Source: Petrotoga sp. 9PWA.NaAc.5.4
GTDB taxonomy: Bacteria; Thermotogota; Thermotogae; Petrotogales; Petrotogaceae
Assembly (NCBI RefSeq): GCF_002895485.1
Contig: NZ_AZRK01000001.1
Span: 237,602-301,601 of the forward strand
Length of the DNA stretch: 64,000 bases
Direction: 5' to 3'
Shown: one piece after another, positions 10,095 through 18,395 of the stretch
Position numbering within the stretch: position 1 is the stretch's first letter
Layout of the letters: the number at the start of each line of letters is the position of its first letter
The notes under the pieces: model-generated
The model's input: the letters and a program-made list of their open reading frames with translations, nothing else
What the model was told of the DNA's origin: nothing
Databases searched by the model: none
Program-made: the position numbers and the translations under genes

Positions 10095-10390
10095 GATCTA
10101 ACCTCCACTTTGATATTTCTTGGATAATCCTTAGATATTGACTTCAAACTTTCAATTAAGTAATATATCATTTTTATGGAAAAATCCGTACTCTTTGTAA
10201 CTTTAATTTCTAAATATCCATCGGCTTTATTATAATCACCCACGCCTTCTCTTTTTAATATTTCGGCTACAAATTGTGATAAAGAACTAACTGCACTACA
10301 AACTATATCTCTTCCATAAGATGAAAAGAGAGCATGTCCCCTTATCTCAACTCGAGGCATTTGCGAATAATAATAAATTACCTTTATCAT
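10091..10390 (-). CDS. prp: Ribosomal-processing cysteine protease Prp
   Basis: Small cysteine protease that removes the N-terminal extension of ribosomal protein L27. 99 residues. The catalytic pair is visible as H19 in [12 protein letters not shown] and C31 in IVCSAVSSL, with the usual spacing of 12. Its place between rplU and rpmA is the classical Prp position, and L27 here carries the matching MKINLQLFA extension. Start ATG at 10390; the N-terminus MIKVIYYYS resembles other family members. Confidence 0.93.
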   Translation of the reverse strand: MIKVIYYYSQMPRVEIRGHALFSSYGRDIVCSAVSSLSQFVAEILKREGVGDYNKADGYLEIKVTKSTDFSIKMIYYLIESLKSISKDYPRNIKVEVRS

Positions 10391-10401
10391 ATTAAATCAA
10401 A

Positions 10402-10716
10402 TTATCCTTGAATTTCTTTGACTTTTAATGCAGTGTATGGTTGTCTATGACCTTTTTTTCGTCTATAATTTTTTCTTCCCTCAAATTTTACTATTTGAAC
10501 TTTCCTATCCTTGCCATGTTCAACAACTTCAGCTACAACTTTAGCGCCATCAACGTAAGGGGTTCCCACTTTAGAATTTTCATCAGTTTTTAAGAATAAT
10601 ACTTTATCTAATGTAATTTCATCGCCAGCTTCAACGCTTTTTACTTTTTCTACATATATAATCTGCTCTTCTTCTACTTTATATTGCTTACCACCAACAT
10701 CAACAATAGCGTACAC
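10402..10716 (-). CDS. rplU: 50S ribosomal protein L21
   Basis: Binds 23S rRNA domain II. The start is a GTG at 10716, preceded by AGGAGG with a 7-nt spacer, and gives 104 residues beginning (M)[13 protein letters not shown], the canonical L21 start. An in-frame ATG at 10749 would add 11 residues unlike any L21 and would place the Shine-Dalgarno inside the gene. C-terminal [19 protein letters not shown] is diagnostic. First gene of the L21-Prp-L27-RibU-L13-S9 cluster. Confidence 0.96.
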   Translation of the reverse strand: MYAIVDVGGKQYKVEEEQIIYVEKVKSVEAGDEITLDKVLFLKTDENSKVGTPYVDGAKVVAEVVEHGKDRKVQIVKFEGRKNYRRKKGHRQPYTALKVKEIQG

Positions 10717-10745
10717 AAGTACACCTCCTCTTTCTATAATAATAC

Positions 10746-10800
10746 TCACTTTAAAAATTCTAAAACTTAAGTTTTATTAATATTTTAGTTTTGATTTTTT
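10746..10800 (-). repeat. Partial dispersed repeat (gene-proximal end only)
   Basis: Plus-strand CACTTTAAAAATTCTAAAAC through TTAATATTTTAGTTTTGATTTT matches the gene-proximal end of the repeat family (compare 61767 onward). The hairpin and G/C core are missing or unrecognisable; the remaining 10801-10901 shows nothing else I can assign. It abuts the rplU leader and has the usual orientation. Confidence 0.5.
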
Positions 10801-10901
10801 ATACAATTACGCAACTATTAGGTGAAGAAACATCAATTAGAAAAATCCATCTGATTATTTTACCATCTAAATCATTTTAAAACATTAAATATTTGTTAAT
10901 T

Positions 10902-13010
10902 TTAAAAAAAATCAGCAAGATTTTTACTACTCAAAAAATCTTCTACTATTTTAGCCTGATCAGGATATATATATTTTAACTGATAATAAATTTCTTGGAG
11001 CTTTTGCAAAATATTTTGATTAAGAGTTAAATTATCCAGGTAACTCTTTAAATCATATCCATTTTGTATAAAAGCATAAGGATCTTCTAAAAAATCAACT
11101 AAGTTTTCCTCTTCCCATTGGAGCACTAACTTAGCAACGTCTGGATAAATAAACTCTATTGAACTAACAGAATCTTTTATCTTCTCTTTTAACTCAAAAT
11201 AAGAATAATTAAGTTTTATAGAATTTAAAAAAGTTAAAACATCTTTTCCACTGGCAATAAATTCAAGTGGATCATCAAAAAAGGAAATTGCTGCATTCAG
11301 GTCCTGCAAACTCGAAAACACAGGAACACCTTTGCTTTCTCCCAAATAAAGAAATGACATTGCTATATTCTTAGCAATAGGTACAGCCGTTGTTGAAGAT
11401 AAAATATTTTTCCCTTTTACAATAACAGAAAAAACTTCTTTTCCCGTATATCCTACAAACCATGCAGATTCTTCAGAAGTTCCTGTTTTACCATGTAATT
11501 CAATATCCTTAATGTTTGCGGATTTTGCAGTTCCTTCCAAAACGACACTTCTCAATAACGAATTCATTTTTGAATAACTTTCATTTTTTATACTGTTTAC
11601 TTTTCTTTCAATCTTAGGGTATCTTTTGTATATTAAGTTCCCTTTTCTATCGTAAACTTCTGAAATTACATAAGTAGATGGAATTATTCCATAATTCGGA
11701 AAAATTGTATAAGCTTTTGCTAAATCATGTGGACTTGTCTCTACTGTCCCTAAAGATATAGTTAAATCATTTGGATAATTACCTATGAGCCCAATATCTT
11801 GTAAAAGAAAATTGGTTATCGTTTCTATAGATTTTTGAGGAGAAATATCAATGTGCATCGCCAAATAAATAGAAGGAATATTTATAGAATTTATGAGGGC
11901 TTCTTTTAAAGTCACACTTCCTCTAAAAGTATTATCAAAATTTTTTGGTTGCCAATCACCAAATTTCATAGGTTGATCGGGTAAAACCGTATAATCTTGA
12001 TATCCTTTTTCAAAAGCTAAAAGATAATAAAATGGCTTTATCGCCGAACCTATTTGTCTCTTAGAATAAAACGTATCAAACTCTCCACCCCAAAAACTTA
12101 AAATTTCCCCCGTTTTATTGTTTAGAACAATTGCAGAAGAACTGGCATCTAAGCTGACAGAATCAAAAAGGTTTTTATTATAAGTTGTTTTTATTGTATA
12201 ACCACCACCAGCTAATCCGATCTGTTTTTCTTCAGATTTTATTCTGTATATTAAATTCAAATACTTATCCTGCGAAGATGAAGACGGAGAATAAAAAATT
12301 AAATTGTCTATTTCTTGTGCTATACTCTCTTTACTATTCATCAAAAAATTATCAGGGAGAGAATTTAAGAGAATATGGGCTTGTTCTTTAGCCCTTTCTG
12401 GATATTTGTAAGGATTATATATTTCAGGACCATTTATTATACCTACCAAAACCAACATTTCCTCAATATTTAAATTTTCTACATCTTTACCGAAATATCT
12501 TTTAGATGCGGCACCAAACCCAGATATATCATTTCCTAAATAAACACTATTTATATAACCTTCTAAAATTTCTTCTTTTGTGTAAGCCCTTTCTAAAAAA
12601 AAAGCCAACATAATATCCATAACCTTTCTTTTAATATTTCTTTCATTAGTTAAATATACCGTTTTTGCTAATTGTTGCGTAAGAGTACTTCCACCTTGAA
12701 CAATCGAAAAATTTTTTATGTTTATCAATGCAGCTCTTGTTAAAGCTTTAAGGCTAATACCATTATGTTCAAAAAAATCTCTATCTTCTGACCATAGAAG
12801 AATATAAATTAGTTCTACTGGGACATCTTCCAATTTCACATACTCATATTTAGTCGGAAAAATCATTTCATTATTATCAAATAAATATGTGTTATAATTA
12901 GAATCAGTCAAGAAAATAGAGAAAGAATTTTTGTAAAAGTTTTGGACATAAAAAAATAAAATGAAAAAAATAGATATTCCTACAACAAAACCTATAATAA
13001 AATCTTTTAT
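10902..13010 (-). CDS. Class A penicillin-binding protein (glycosyltransferase-transpeptidase)
   Basis: Bifunctional peptidoglycan synthase of the PBP1A/1B type. Glycosyltransferase domain: LLWSEDRDFFEHNGIS (catalytic Glu), GGSTLTQQLAKTVYL, RKVMDIMLAFFLE, YINSVYLG. Transpeptidase: GSAIKPFYYL (Ser nucleophile/Lys), SIN triad and HGKTGTSEESAWFVGYTG. The first ATG/GTG/TTG-type start in this frame is TTG 12911, with no ribosome-binding site and no membrane anchor. Reading back, the open frame encodes KDFIIGFVVGISIFFILFFY, a perfect membrane anchor, and begins at ATA 13010, spaced 6 nt from GAGGTG. I therefore place the start at this AUA. C-terminal ~150 residues are helical and of unknown role. 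Confidence 0.85.
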   Translation of the reverse strand: MKDFIIGFVVGISIFFILFFYVQNFYKNSFSIFLTDSNYNTYLFDNNEMIFPTKYEYVKLEDVPVELIYILLWSEDRDFFEHNGISLKALTRAALINIKNFSIVQGGSTLTQQLAKTVYLTNERNIKRKVMDIMLAFFLERAYTKEEILEGYINSVYLGNDISGFGAASKRYFGKDVENLNIEEMLVLVGIINGPEIYNPYKYPERAKEQAHILLNSLPDNFLMNSKESIAQEIDNLIFYSPSSSSQDKYLNLIYRIKSEEKQIGLAGGGYTIKTTYNKNLFDSVSLDASSSAIVLNNKTGEILSFWGGEFDTFYSKRQIGSAIKPFYYLLAFEKGYQDYTVLPDQPMKFGDWQPKNFDNTFRGSVTLKEALINSINIPSIYLAMHIDISPQKSIETITNFLLQDIGLIGNYPNDLTISLGTVETSPHDLAKAYTIFPNYGIIPSTYVISEVYDRKGNLIYKRYPKIERKVNSIKNESYSKMNSLLRSVVLEGTAKSANIKDIELHGKTGTSEESAWFVGYTGKEVFSVIVKGKNILSSTTAVPIAKNIAMSFLYLGESKGVPVFSSLQDLNAAISFFDDPLEFIASGKDVLTFLNSIKLNYSYFELKEKIKDSVSSIEFIYPDVAKLVLQWEEENLVDFLEDPYAFIQNGYDLKSYLDNLTLNQNILQKLQEIYYQLKYIYPDQAKIVEDFLSSKNLADFF

Positions 13011-13099
13011 TTCTATACACCTCCGCTGTAACTTCTTTACATTAAAGAATATAAAAATATTTCTTTTTTAGACTATTGAATATCATATCACATTATTTT

Positions 13100-13128
13100 T
13101 TATCAAAATTAAAATATTATGATAAAAT
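13100..13128 (+). promoter_or_regulatory. Candidate sigma-A promoter toward yebC
   Basis: TTATCA (13100-13105), 17-bp spacer, TAAAAT (13123-13128) with an extended -10 TGA just upstream. It would produce a leader of more than 500 nt before yebC, running through the hairpin at 13278-13310 and two repeat copies. The AT-rich context makes chance matches likely, so this is tentative. Confidence 0.35.
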
Positions 13129-13277
13129 ATGATGGAGATAGAAGTCTTTCATAAAAGTCTTTAAATTTTAAATATATCGATAAAAAAAGAAAAAGTTAAT
13201 GTAATACTGAAAAGTATAATAGACGTTGTGTAAAATTTGATTTTAAATTGAGAAAATAGATATGTAAATGGTACGAT

Positions 13278-13310
13278 CACCAAGAATATGTAAAAATACC
13301 TTACATGGTG
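13278..13310 (+). other. Small imperfect hairpin in the yebC leader
   Basis: CACC (13278-13281) pairs with GGTG (13307-13310), and ATGTAA (13288-13293) with TTACAT (13301-13306), leaving a 6-nt one-sided bulge and a 7-nt loop. No T-run follows, so it is not a terminator. Function unknown; it may simply be part of a longer leader. Confidence 0.3.
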
Positions 13311-13324
13311 TCTCCAATTGAGAA

Positions 13325-13432
13325 GTTATTTTTGAAAAATGATTTTTTTGTTTTACAACGGATCCAAGGCAGAGCTCAATTCTCATCGACAGAGACATGT
13401 CGGAGTGAAAGTATAACAGGGTGTGGTATATC
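13325..13432 (+). repeat. Highly diverged copy of the dispersed repeat
   Basis: ACGGATCCAAGGCAGAGCTC corresponds to the core consensus ATGGGTCCAGGGCGGAGCCC, and it is followed at the right distance by CGACAGAGACATGTCG, a 5-bp stem in the place of CGCTAC/GTAGCG. The stem sequence is entirely different yet still pairs. Direction plus, toward yebC. Confidence 0.45.
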
Positions 13433-13474
13433 CTTCACTCAAAGTATTGACTAACTTAATAAAATAGATAATTA

Positions 13475-13590
13475 GTGACTTTAGAAATGAGAAATTTTCT
13501 AAAAATGAGGTTTTGAATTTTAAAAGGGTTCAAGTCGCAGCCCTTTTCCCTCTTTTTCGGTAAAAATACCGAAGAAGAAAAAAATAGTCA
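13475..13590 (+). repeat. Dispersed repeat, truncated at its gene-proximal end
   Basis: GACTTTAGAAATGAG and TTTTCTAAAAATGAGG, then TTTTGAATTTTAAAAGGG, a decayed G/C core, and the hairpin CGGTAAAAATACCG. The AT-rich second half seen in full copies is largely absent. It lies 60 bp upstream of yebC in the usual orientation. Confidence 0.65.
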
Positions 13591-13650
13591 ATTGGTCAGA
13601 ATCTGAACGGTATTTTATAAAAAATTGATTTTTTTAGGAGGTAGATTAGT

Positions 13651-14406
13651 ATGTCAGGGCATAATAAGTGGGCAAATATAAAACAAAGAAAAACCACCCA
13701 AGATGCAAAAAGATCAAAAATGTTTACAAAGTTAATTAGAGAGCTTACTGTAGCCGCACGAGAAGGAGGCAGTGATCCCGAAGCTAATCCAAGATTAAGA
13801 ACTGCGATAGATAACGCCAAAGCTGCTAATATGCCAAAAGATAAGATTGAAGCAGCTATAAAAAAAGGAACTGGTGAATTAGAAGGCGAAGAACTAACTG
13901 AAATAATGTACGAAGCGTATGCTCCAGGAGGAGTTGCATTACTTATTTCTGTAGTTACGGACAACAAGAATAGGACTGCTCAAGAACTAAGACATGTTTT
14001 ATCAAAATGGGGAGGTTCCTTAGCCGAATCTGGATCAGTATCTTGGAACTTTGAACGCAAAGGCTTAATTACTGTCCCTAAAGAAGAAATAGAAGACTTA
14101 GATGAATTTATGCTTGCGACTATTGAATCTGGGGCTGAAGATATAGATGAAACTGCTGACCCTATTGAAATTGTTACTTCTCCAGAAAATTTGACAAAAG
14201 TCAGAAACACTTTAAAACAAATGGGATATACGGTGCGAGATCAATTAACTTATATCCCAAAAACTACCGTTAAATTATCCGAAGAAGATGCAGAAAAATT
14301 ATTGAAATTGTTAGATGCGTTAGACGATATGGATGATGTTCAAGAAGTATACGGCAATTATGATATAGCTGATGAGGTTATGGAAAAATTGGCTGCAAAT
14401 ATGTAG
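13651..14406 (+). CDS. yebC: YebC/PmpR family protein
   Basis: Conserved DNA- or ribosome-associated protein; family members have been described as transcriptional regulators and more recently as factors easing translation of difficult proline stretches. 251 residues with the signature [62 protein letters not shown] in pieces, and [12 protein letters not shown]. The acidic C-terminal half is typical. Start ATG after TTAGGAGGTAG. It stands alone and is followed by a terminator at 14428. Confidence 0.93.
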   Translation: MSGHNKWANIKQRKTTQDAKRSKMFTKLIRELTVAAREGGSDPEANPRLRTAIDNAKAANMPKDKIEAAIKKGTGELEGEELTEIMYEAYAPGGVALLISVVTDNKNRTAQELRHVLSKWGGSLAESGSVSWNFERKGLITVPKEEIEDLDEFMLATIESGAEDIDETADPIEIVTSPENLTKVRNTLKQMGYTVRDQLTYIPKTTVKLSEEDAEKLLKLLDALDDMDDVQEVYGNYDIADEVMEKLAANM

Positions 14407-14427
14407 TAAATTTGATCATACTTTGGT

Positions 14428-14452
14428 AGGGGAGTTAGCTCCCCTTTTGTTA
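14428..14452 (+). terminator. Rho-independent terminator after yebC
   Basis: GGGGAG-TTAG-CTCCCC stem followed by TTTTGTT, 22 bp after the yebC stop codon. A compact G/C-rich stem with a 4-nt loop and T-run. Confidence 0.85.
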
Positions 14453-14519
14453 ACTTATAAAGGAATTTCAGAAATAAAATTTTAAAGATACTTATTTTTT
14501 ATAAAGAAAGGAAAAGAAT

Positions 14520-15284
14520 ATGATAAAAAGGATTACAATGTTTATTTTTTTCGTTTGGTTCTTGTCAATTTTTTCTTTTCCTAATCAAACTTCTAAAGTT
14601 TCACTGTTAGGAGATTTTACACCTATATTAAAAAATGAGATTACATTTAAATTAACTTTAGAGGATATATATCAAGCTGATATTAGCTATTATTTTGAAA
14701 TTTCTAATGAAAATATTTATTTTTCTAATTATGACCAAATAGTCAATTACTTTAAATTTTACCAACCAGGATTTGAAATATCTTATCGAAATCCGGAAGA
14801 TAGAATTGATCCATATTTTTTAATTGAAAATTTTGATGGTTTCACAATGAGTTTGGATAATTTCATGAACTTTTCATTTAAAAACCTTAATTTAGGGATA
14901 ATCTTTGATGAATCTTTTTTTAGCTTGTCTTATTGGACACAACTCACTGATTTATCAAACTCAAAAGTAGCTATGACTTTTAATTCTCCCAAAAATTTAG
15001 GTATTTCTATAGGATTTGAGGAGAAAATAAAATATTATTTTAAAGTAGGAGATTTACTTTTTTCCACAAATAAAAATTATATAGATTCTGTTTATATTTT
15101 AAACAAAGATTTTAGGCTGAAATATGAATCAGATACAGGAAAGCTTACCATAGATTCTCTTTATTTTGAAAAAAATGAAAATAATTTTTATTTTAGAATT
15201 CCTCTGAATAAAAATCTATTTTTTACTTTTTCTAATTTGGGCTTAGGGATTTCTTTTTATATTGATTTATATCGATCAAAATAA
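14520..15284 (+). CDS. Exported protein of unknown function
   Basis: 254 residues that I do not recognise. The N-terminus MIKRITMFIFFVWFLSIFSF is a hydrophobic signal peptide. The mature part is rich in Phe, Tyr, Asn and Ser with many alternating hydrophobic residues (for example YYFEISNENIYFSNYDQIV), which suggests beta structure and a periplasmic or outer-membrane location. The end, SFYIDLYRSK, lacks the C-terminal aromatic residue of autosorted barrels. Start ATG after AAAGGAAAAG. It lies between yebC and cheR on the same strand, with no evident functional link to either. Confidence 0.6.
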   Translation: MIKRITMFIFFVWFLSIFSFPNQTSKVSLLGDFTPILKNEITFKLTLEDIYQADISYYFEISNENIYFSNYDQIVNYFKFYQPGFEISYRNPEDRIDPYFLIENFDGFTMSLDNFMNFSFKNLNLGIIFDESFFSLSYWTQLTDLSNSKVAMTFNSPKNLGISIGFEEKIKYYFKVGDLLFSTNKNYIDSVYILNKDFRLKYESDTGKLTIDSLYFEKNENNFYFRIPLNKNLFFTFSNLGLGISFYIDLYRSK

Positions 15285-15353
15285 TGCTATTTACTCAAAT
15301 AAGAGCTTTGTAAATAAAAATTACGTACGTTATTTGAATATTAGGAGATAAAA

Positions 15354-16196
15354 ATGAATGAATTTTATAATTCTATATATGATGATAAAGATTACGAATC
15401 ATTTTTAAACAATCTAATTAAATATTTCAACTTAGATTTAAAAGGTTATAAGCAGCATAGATTAAGAAGAAGAATAGATATTTTATTGAAAAAATATAAC
15501 TTAAAATCATATAATGAATACTTTGAAATGCTTAAAAAGAATCCTGAAAAATGGAATGAATTTTTAGATAAGCTTACAATAAACGTCACGGAATTTTTCA
15601 GAAATCCTGAAAAATGGGAGTTTCTAAAAAATGAGATATTAAAAGATTTAATAAAAGAAAACAACGGCAAATTAAAAGCATGGAGTGCTGGGTGTTCAAC
15701 AGGTGAAGAACCATATACATTAGCTATTATTTTGCATGAATTAGGAAGTTTAAACAAAGCTGATATTATTGCAACCGATTTTGATTCAGGTGCTTTAGAA
15801 AAAGCAATAAAAGGTATTTACTCCGAAAAAAGTCTTGTAAATCTTTCAAAAGAAATGAAAGATAAATATTTTATTAATCTTGGAGATAGTACTTATCAAA
15901 TAAAGGATTTCATTAAACATAGTGTTTTATTTAAAAGAATGAATCTCTTATATGATACATTCGATAAAAATTTTGATTTAATTGTATGCCGAAACGTTGT
16001 GATATATTTTGATAATGAAGCAAAAGAAAGGTTATACAAAAACTTTTTTGAATCTTTAAAGCCTGGTGGAGTGCTTTTTGTAGGTTCTACAGAAAGAATT
16101 TTTAACTACAAAGATATAGGTTTTTCTTCTATAGCACCTTTTTTCTACAAAAAAGAAAAAAATGAATCTGGTAACACTTTCGTAGAAAGGAAATAA
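15354..16196 (+). CDS. cheR: Chemotaxis protein methyltransferase CheR
   Basis: S-adenosylmethionine-dependent methyltransferase that methylates glutamates on chemoreceptors. 280 residues. N-terminal helical domain with LKGYKQHRLRRRIDILL, then TINVTEFFRNPEKWEFL, and the SAM-binding motif SAGCSTGEEPYTLA (about residues 111-124). DLIVCRNVVIYFDNEAKERL and LKPGGVLFVGSTERIF complete the domain. Start ATG after TTAGGAGATAAAA. No other chemotaxis enzyme adjoins it; a chemoreceptor fragment is at the right edge of the window, about 47 kb away. Confidence 0.95.
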   Translation: MNEFYNSIYDDKDYESFLNNLIKYFNLDLKGYKQHRLRRRIDILLKKYNLKSYNEYFEMLKKNPEKWNEFLDKLTINVTEFFRNPEKWEFLKNEILKDLIKENNGKLKAWSAGCSTGEEPYTLAIILHELGSLNKADIIATDFDSGALEKAIKGIYSEKSLVNLSKEMKDKYFINLGDSTYQIKDFIKHSVLFKRMNLLYDTFDKNFDLIVCRNVVIYFDNEAKERLYKNFFESLKPGGVLFVGSTERIFNYKDIGFSSIAPFFYKKEKNESGNTFVERK

Positions 16197-16257
16197 CAAA
16201 GTCTTCTTTCTTTGATACTATGTACTGAAAATAAGTAGAGACATTATACATGGGCAT

Positions 16258-16286
16258 CTTCAATAAAACAAAATTGAAGCTTTTGT
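16258..16286 (+). terminator. Weak terminator-like hairpin after cheR
   Basis: CTTCAAT (16258-16264) pairs with ATTGAAG (16273-16279) across an A-rich 8-nt loop and is followed by CTTTTGT. The stem is only 7 bp and AT-rich, so termination would be inefficient. Confidence 0.4.
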
Positions 16287-16350
16287 ATGTTAAAACAGTT
16301 AAACTTGGTTATGCGATTGAAAAATTAGCCAATAAAATTCAGAATTAAGA

Positions 16351-16817
16351 ATTTCTAAATTTAGTAAAAAATACTATAGGGCCTTTAGAAATGAAAATTT
16401 TCTAAAAATAAACTTTTGAATTTAAATGGGTCCAGGGCGGAGCCCTCCGCCTCTCTTTCGCTACACGTAGCGAAAAAGTTAAAAAAATTAGGAATTAATG
16501 ATGATTAGAAGCAGGAAGATATTTTTGAATAAATTTAGGGCTAAAATATTGGTAAAATTTGAATTTTGGAATTTCTAAATTTAGTAAAAAATACTATAGG
16601 GCCTTTAGAAATGAGAATTTTCTAAAAATAAACTTTTGAATTTAAATGGGTCCAGGGCGGAGCCCTCCCCCTCTCTTTCGCTACACGTAGCGAAAAAGTT
16701 AAAAAAATTAGGAATTAATGATGATTAGAAGCAGGAAGATATTTTTGAATAAATTTAGGGCTAAAATATTGGTAAAATTTGAATTTTGGAATTTCTAAAT
16801 TTAGTAAAAAATACTAT
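16351..16817 (+). repeat. Dispersed repeat in a 220-bp tandem duplication
   Basis: Two units (16351-16570 and 16571-16790) and the first 27 bp of a third (16791-16817). I see only two differences between the units: GAAAATT versus GAGAATT, and CCTCCGCC versus CCTCCCCC. Each contains GCCTTTAGAAATG, the core GGGTCCAGGGCGGAGCCC, hairpin CGCTACACGTAGCG, TTAGGAATTAATGATGATTA and GGGCTAAAATATTGG. The third partial unit ends 1-2 bp before the mtnA ribosome-binding site, AAGGAGG. Confidence 0.9.
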
Positions 16818-16839
16818 GTAAGGAGGAAATATAAACTAA

Positions 16840-17895
16840 ATGGAAAAAATTAAAACTATGACTCTGCAATGGACTGGTGACAGCTTAATTTTGATTGATC
16901 AAAGATTTTTACCACTGGAAGAAATATACGTTGAATGTAAAACCTATGAAGATATTGCCAAATCAATTAAAGATATGGTAGTTAGAGGTGCTCCTGCAAT
17001 TGGTGCCACAGCTGCTTTCGGATATGTTTTAGGGGCAAAACAGTTTCAAAATCTTTTAGATAAAAACACCTTTTACAAAGAACTTCAAAAAATTAAACAA
17101 ACTTTATCTCAAACACGTCCAACGGCTGTAAACTTGTTTTGGGCTCTACATAGGATGGATAAAATCGCAAAAGATAATCTAAATTCAAAAGAAATAGTAC
17201 AATTAATAAATATTTTAGAAGAAGAAGCTCTCAAAATTGCTTATGAAGACATAGAAATAAATAAGGCTATCGGAAAAAACGGAGAAAAACTCTTGAATGA
17301 TGGAGATACAGTTTTAACTCATTGTAATGCGGGAGCTTTGGCTACAGTAGACTACGGTACAGCTTTAGGGGTTATAAGAGCCGCAATTGAAAACGGTAAA
17401 AAAATCCAAGTATATGCTGATGAAACAAGACCTTACTTACAAGGTGCTCGATTGACAACATGGGAATTAATGAAAAGTGGTATTAAAACTACTTTAATAA
17501 CAGACAATATGGCTGGTTGGGTTATGAAACAAGGAAAAATAAATGCTGTTATAGTAGGTGCGGATAGGATAGCAAGGAATGGAGATGTAGCAAATAAAAT
17601 AGGAACATATTCAGTCGCAGTATTGGCAAAAAGGCATGGAATACCTTTTTATGTTGCAGCTCCGTTATCAACCATAGATGTTGAAACCAAAACAGGAGAA
17701 GATATCCCCATAGAAGAAAGAAGCAAAGAGGAAGTTAGATATTGTCACAAAGTCAGATTGGTGCCCGATGAAGTAGAGGTATATAATCCTGCTTTTGATG
17801 TAACTCCCAATGAATTAGTTACGGCAATAATAACTGAAAAAGGTATAATAAGAGCACCTTATGAAAAAAACATAACAAAGCTTTTTGAATTGTGA
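16840..17895 (+). CDS. mtnA: S-methyl-5-thioribose-1-phosphate isomerase
   Basis: Methionine-salvage enzyme converting methylthioribose-1-phosphate to methylthioribulose-1-phosphate; belongs to the aIF2B/eIF2B-related family. 351 residues. VVRGAPAIGATAAFGY (about 48-62), HCNAGALATVDYG with the catalytic Cys162, ADETRPYLQGARLTTWEL, and VGADRIARNGDVANKIGT with catalytic Asp242. Start ATG with a rather long spacer (13 nt) from AGGAGG; a TAA directly upstream in frame excludes a longer protein. Some Thermotogota use close homologues in other nucleoside or sugar pathways, so the exact substrate is inferred. Confidence 0.94.
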   Translation: MEKIKTMTLQWTGDSLILIDQRFLPLEEIYVECKTYEDIAKSIKDMVVRGAPAIGATAAFGYVLGAKQFQNLLDKNTFYKELQKIKQTLSQTRPTAVNLFWALHRMDKIAKDNLNSKEIVQLINILEEEALKIAYEDIEINKAIGKNGEKLLNDGDTVLTHCNAGALATVDYGTALGVIRAAIENGKKIQVYADETRPYLQGARLTTWELMKSGIKTTLITDNMAGWVMKQGKINAVIVGADRIARNGDVANKIGTYSVAVLAKRHGIPFYVAAPLSTIDVETKTGEDIPIEERSKEEVRYCHKVRLVPDEVEVYNPAFDVTPNELVTAIITEKGIIRAPYEKNITKLFEL

Positions 17896-17927
17896 GAAGA
17901 TAGGAAATAACTTAGGAGGAAACTATA

Positions 17928-18395
17928 TTGAAAGTTTTAGTATTAAGTGATCTTCATATCCCAATAAAAGCCGAGCTCGATTCTTTAAAAAAATTGAACT
18001 TTGATATATATGATCAGATATTTTTGCTTGGCGACATTGTAGATGTGGAAGTATTAAACTATTTAGATAATCAAAAACCTATTTTACAAGCCGTCCATGG
18101 AAACATGGACGACTTTTATATTAAGAATAAACTTCCTGAAAAAATTGAATTAAATATTTATGATAAAAAGATAGGGCTAATACATGGGCATCAAACAGGA
18201 CCAGCTATCCCTGAACGTTTGATTAAGTATTTTAAACATCCTTTAGATCTTATGATTTTCGGTCATTCACATGTCCAAGAAAAAATTAAGATAAATGACA
18301 CTATAATTTTGAACCCAGGAGCTCTCTGCGACGGAAATTACGCAGAAATTACCTTTACAAAAGATAATATTCAAATAACTTTACTTCACATTTAG
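17928..18395 (+). CDS. YfcE/MJ0936-type metallophosphoesterase
   Basis: Small calcineurin-like phosphodiesterase, 155 residues. Metal-binding motifs in order: SDLHIP (7-12), LLGDIVD, VHGNMDD, GLIHGHQTG and FGHSHVQ, then NPGA. The family hydrolyses model phosphodiesters; the physiological substrate is unknown. Start is TTG at 17928 after AGGAGGAAAC. 32 bp after mtnA and likely in the same transcript. Its last 15 bp overlap the end of the convergent alpha-2-macroglobulin gene. Confidence 0.88.
   Translation: MKVLVLSDLHIPIKAELDSLKKLNFDIYDQIFLLGDIVDVEVLNYLDNQKPILQAVHGNMDDFYIKNKLPEKIELNIYDKKIGLIHGHQTGPAIPERLIKYFKHPLDLMIFGHSHVQEKIKINDTIILNPGALCDGNYAEITFTKDNIQITLLHI

Larger units (their letters stand above)
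13011..13650. other. Divergent intergenic region between the PBP gene and yebC
   Basis: 640 bp without a recognisable gene. It holds a candidate plus-strand promoter (13100-13128), a small hairpin at 13278-13310 (CACC/GGTG and ATGTAA/TTACAT arms), a decayed repeat copy (13325-13432) and a better one (13475-13590). No open frame of any length with a ribosome-binding site was seen, nor a riboswitch I recognise. Confidence 0.5.

Noticed and set aside
13278..13310. Riboswitch in the yebC leader
   Set aside because: Only one small hairpin; no conserved aptamer sequence that I recognise.
13596..13967. Frame opposite yebC
   Set aside because: Antisense shadow of a conserved gene.
16351..16817. Tandem repeat as a CRISPR array
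   Set aside because: The repeat units are 220 bp with no unique spacers between short direct repeats and no cas genes nearby.
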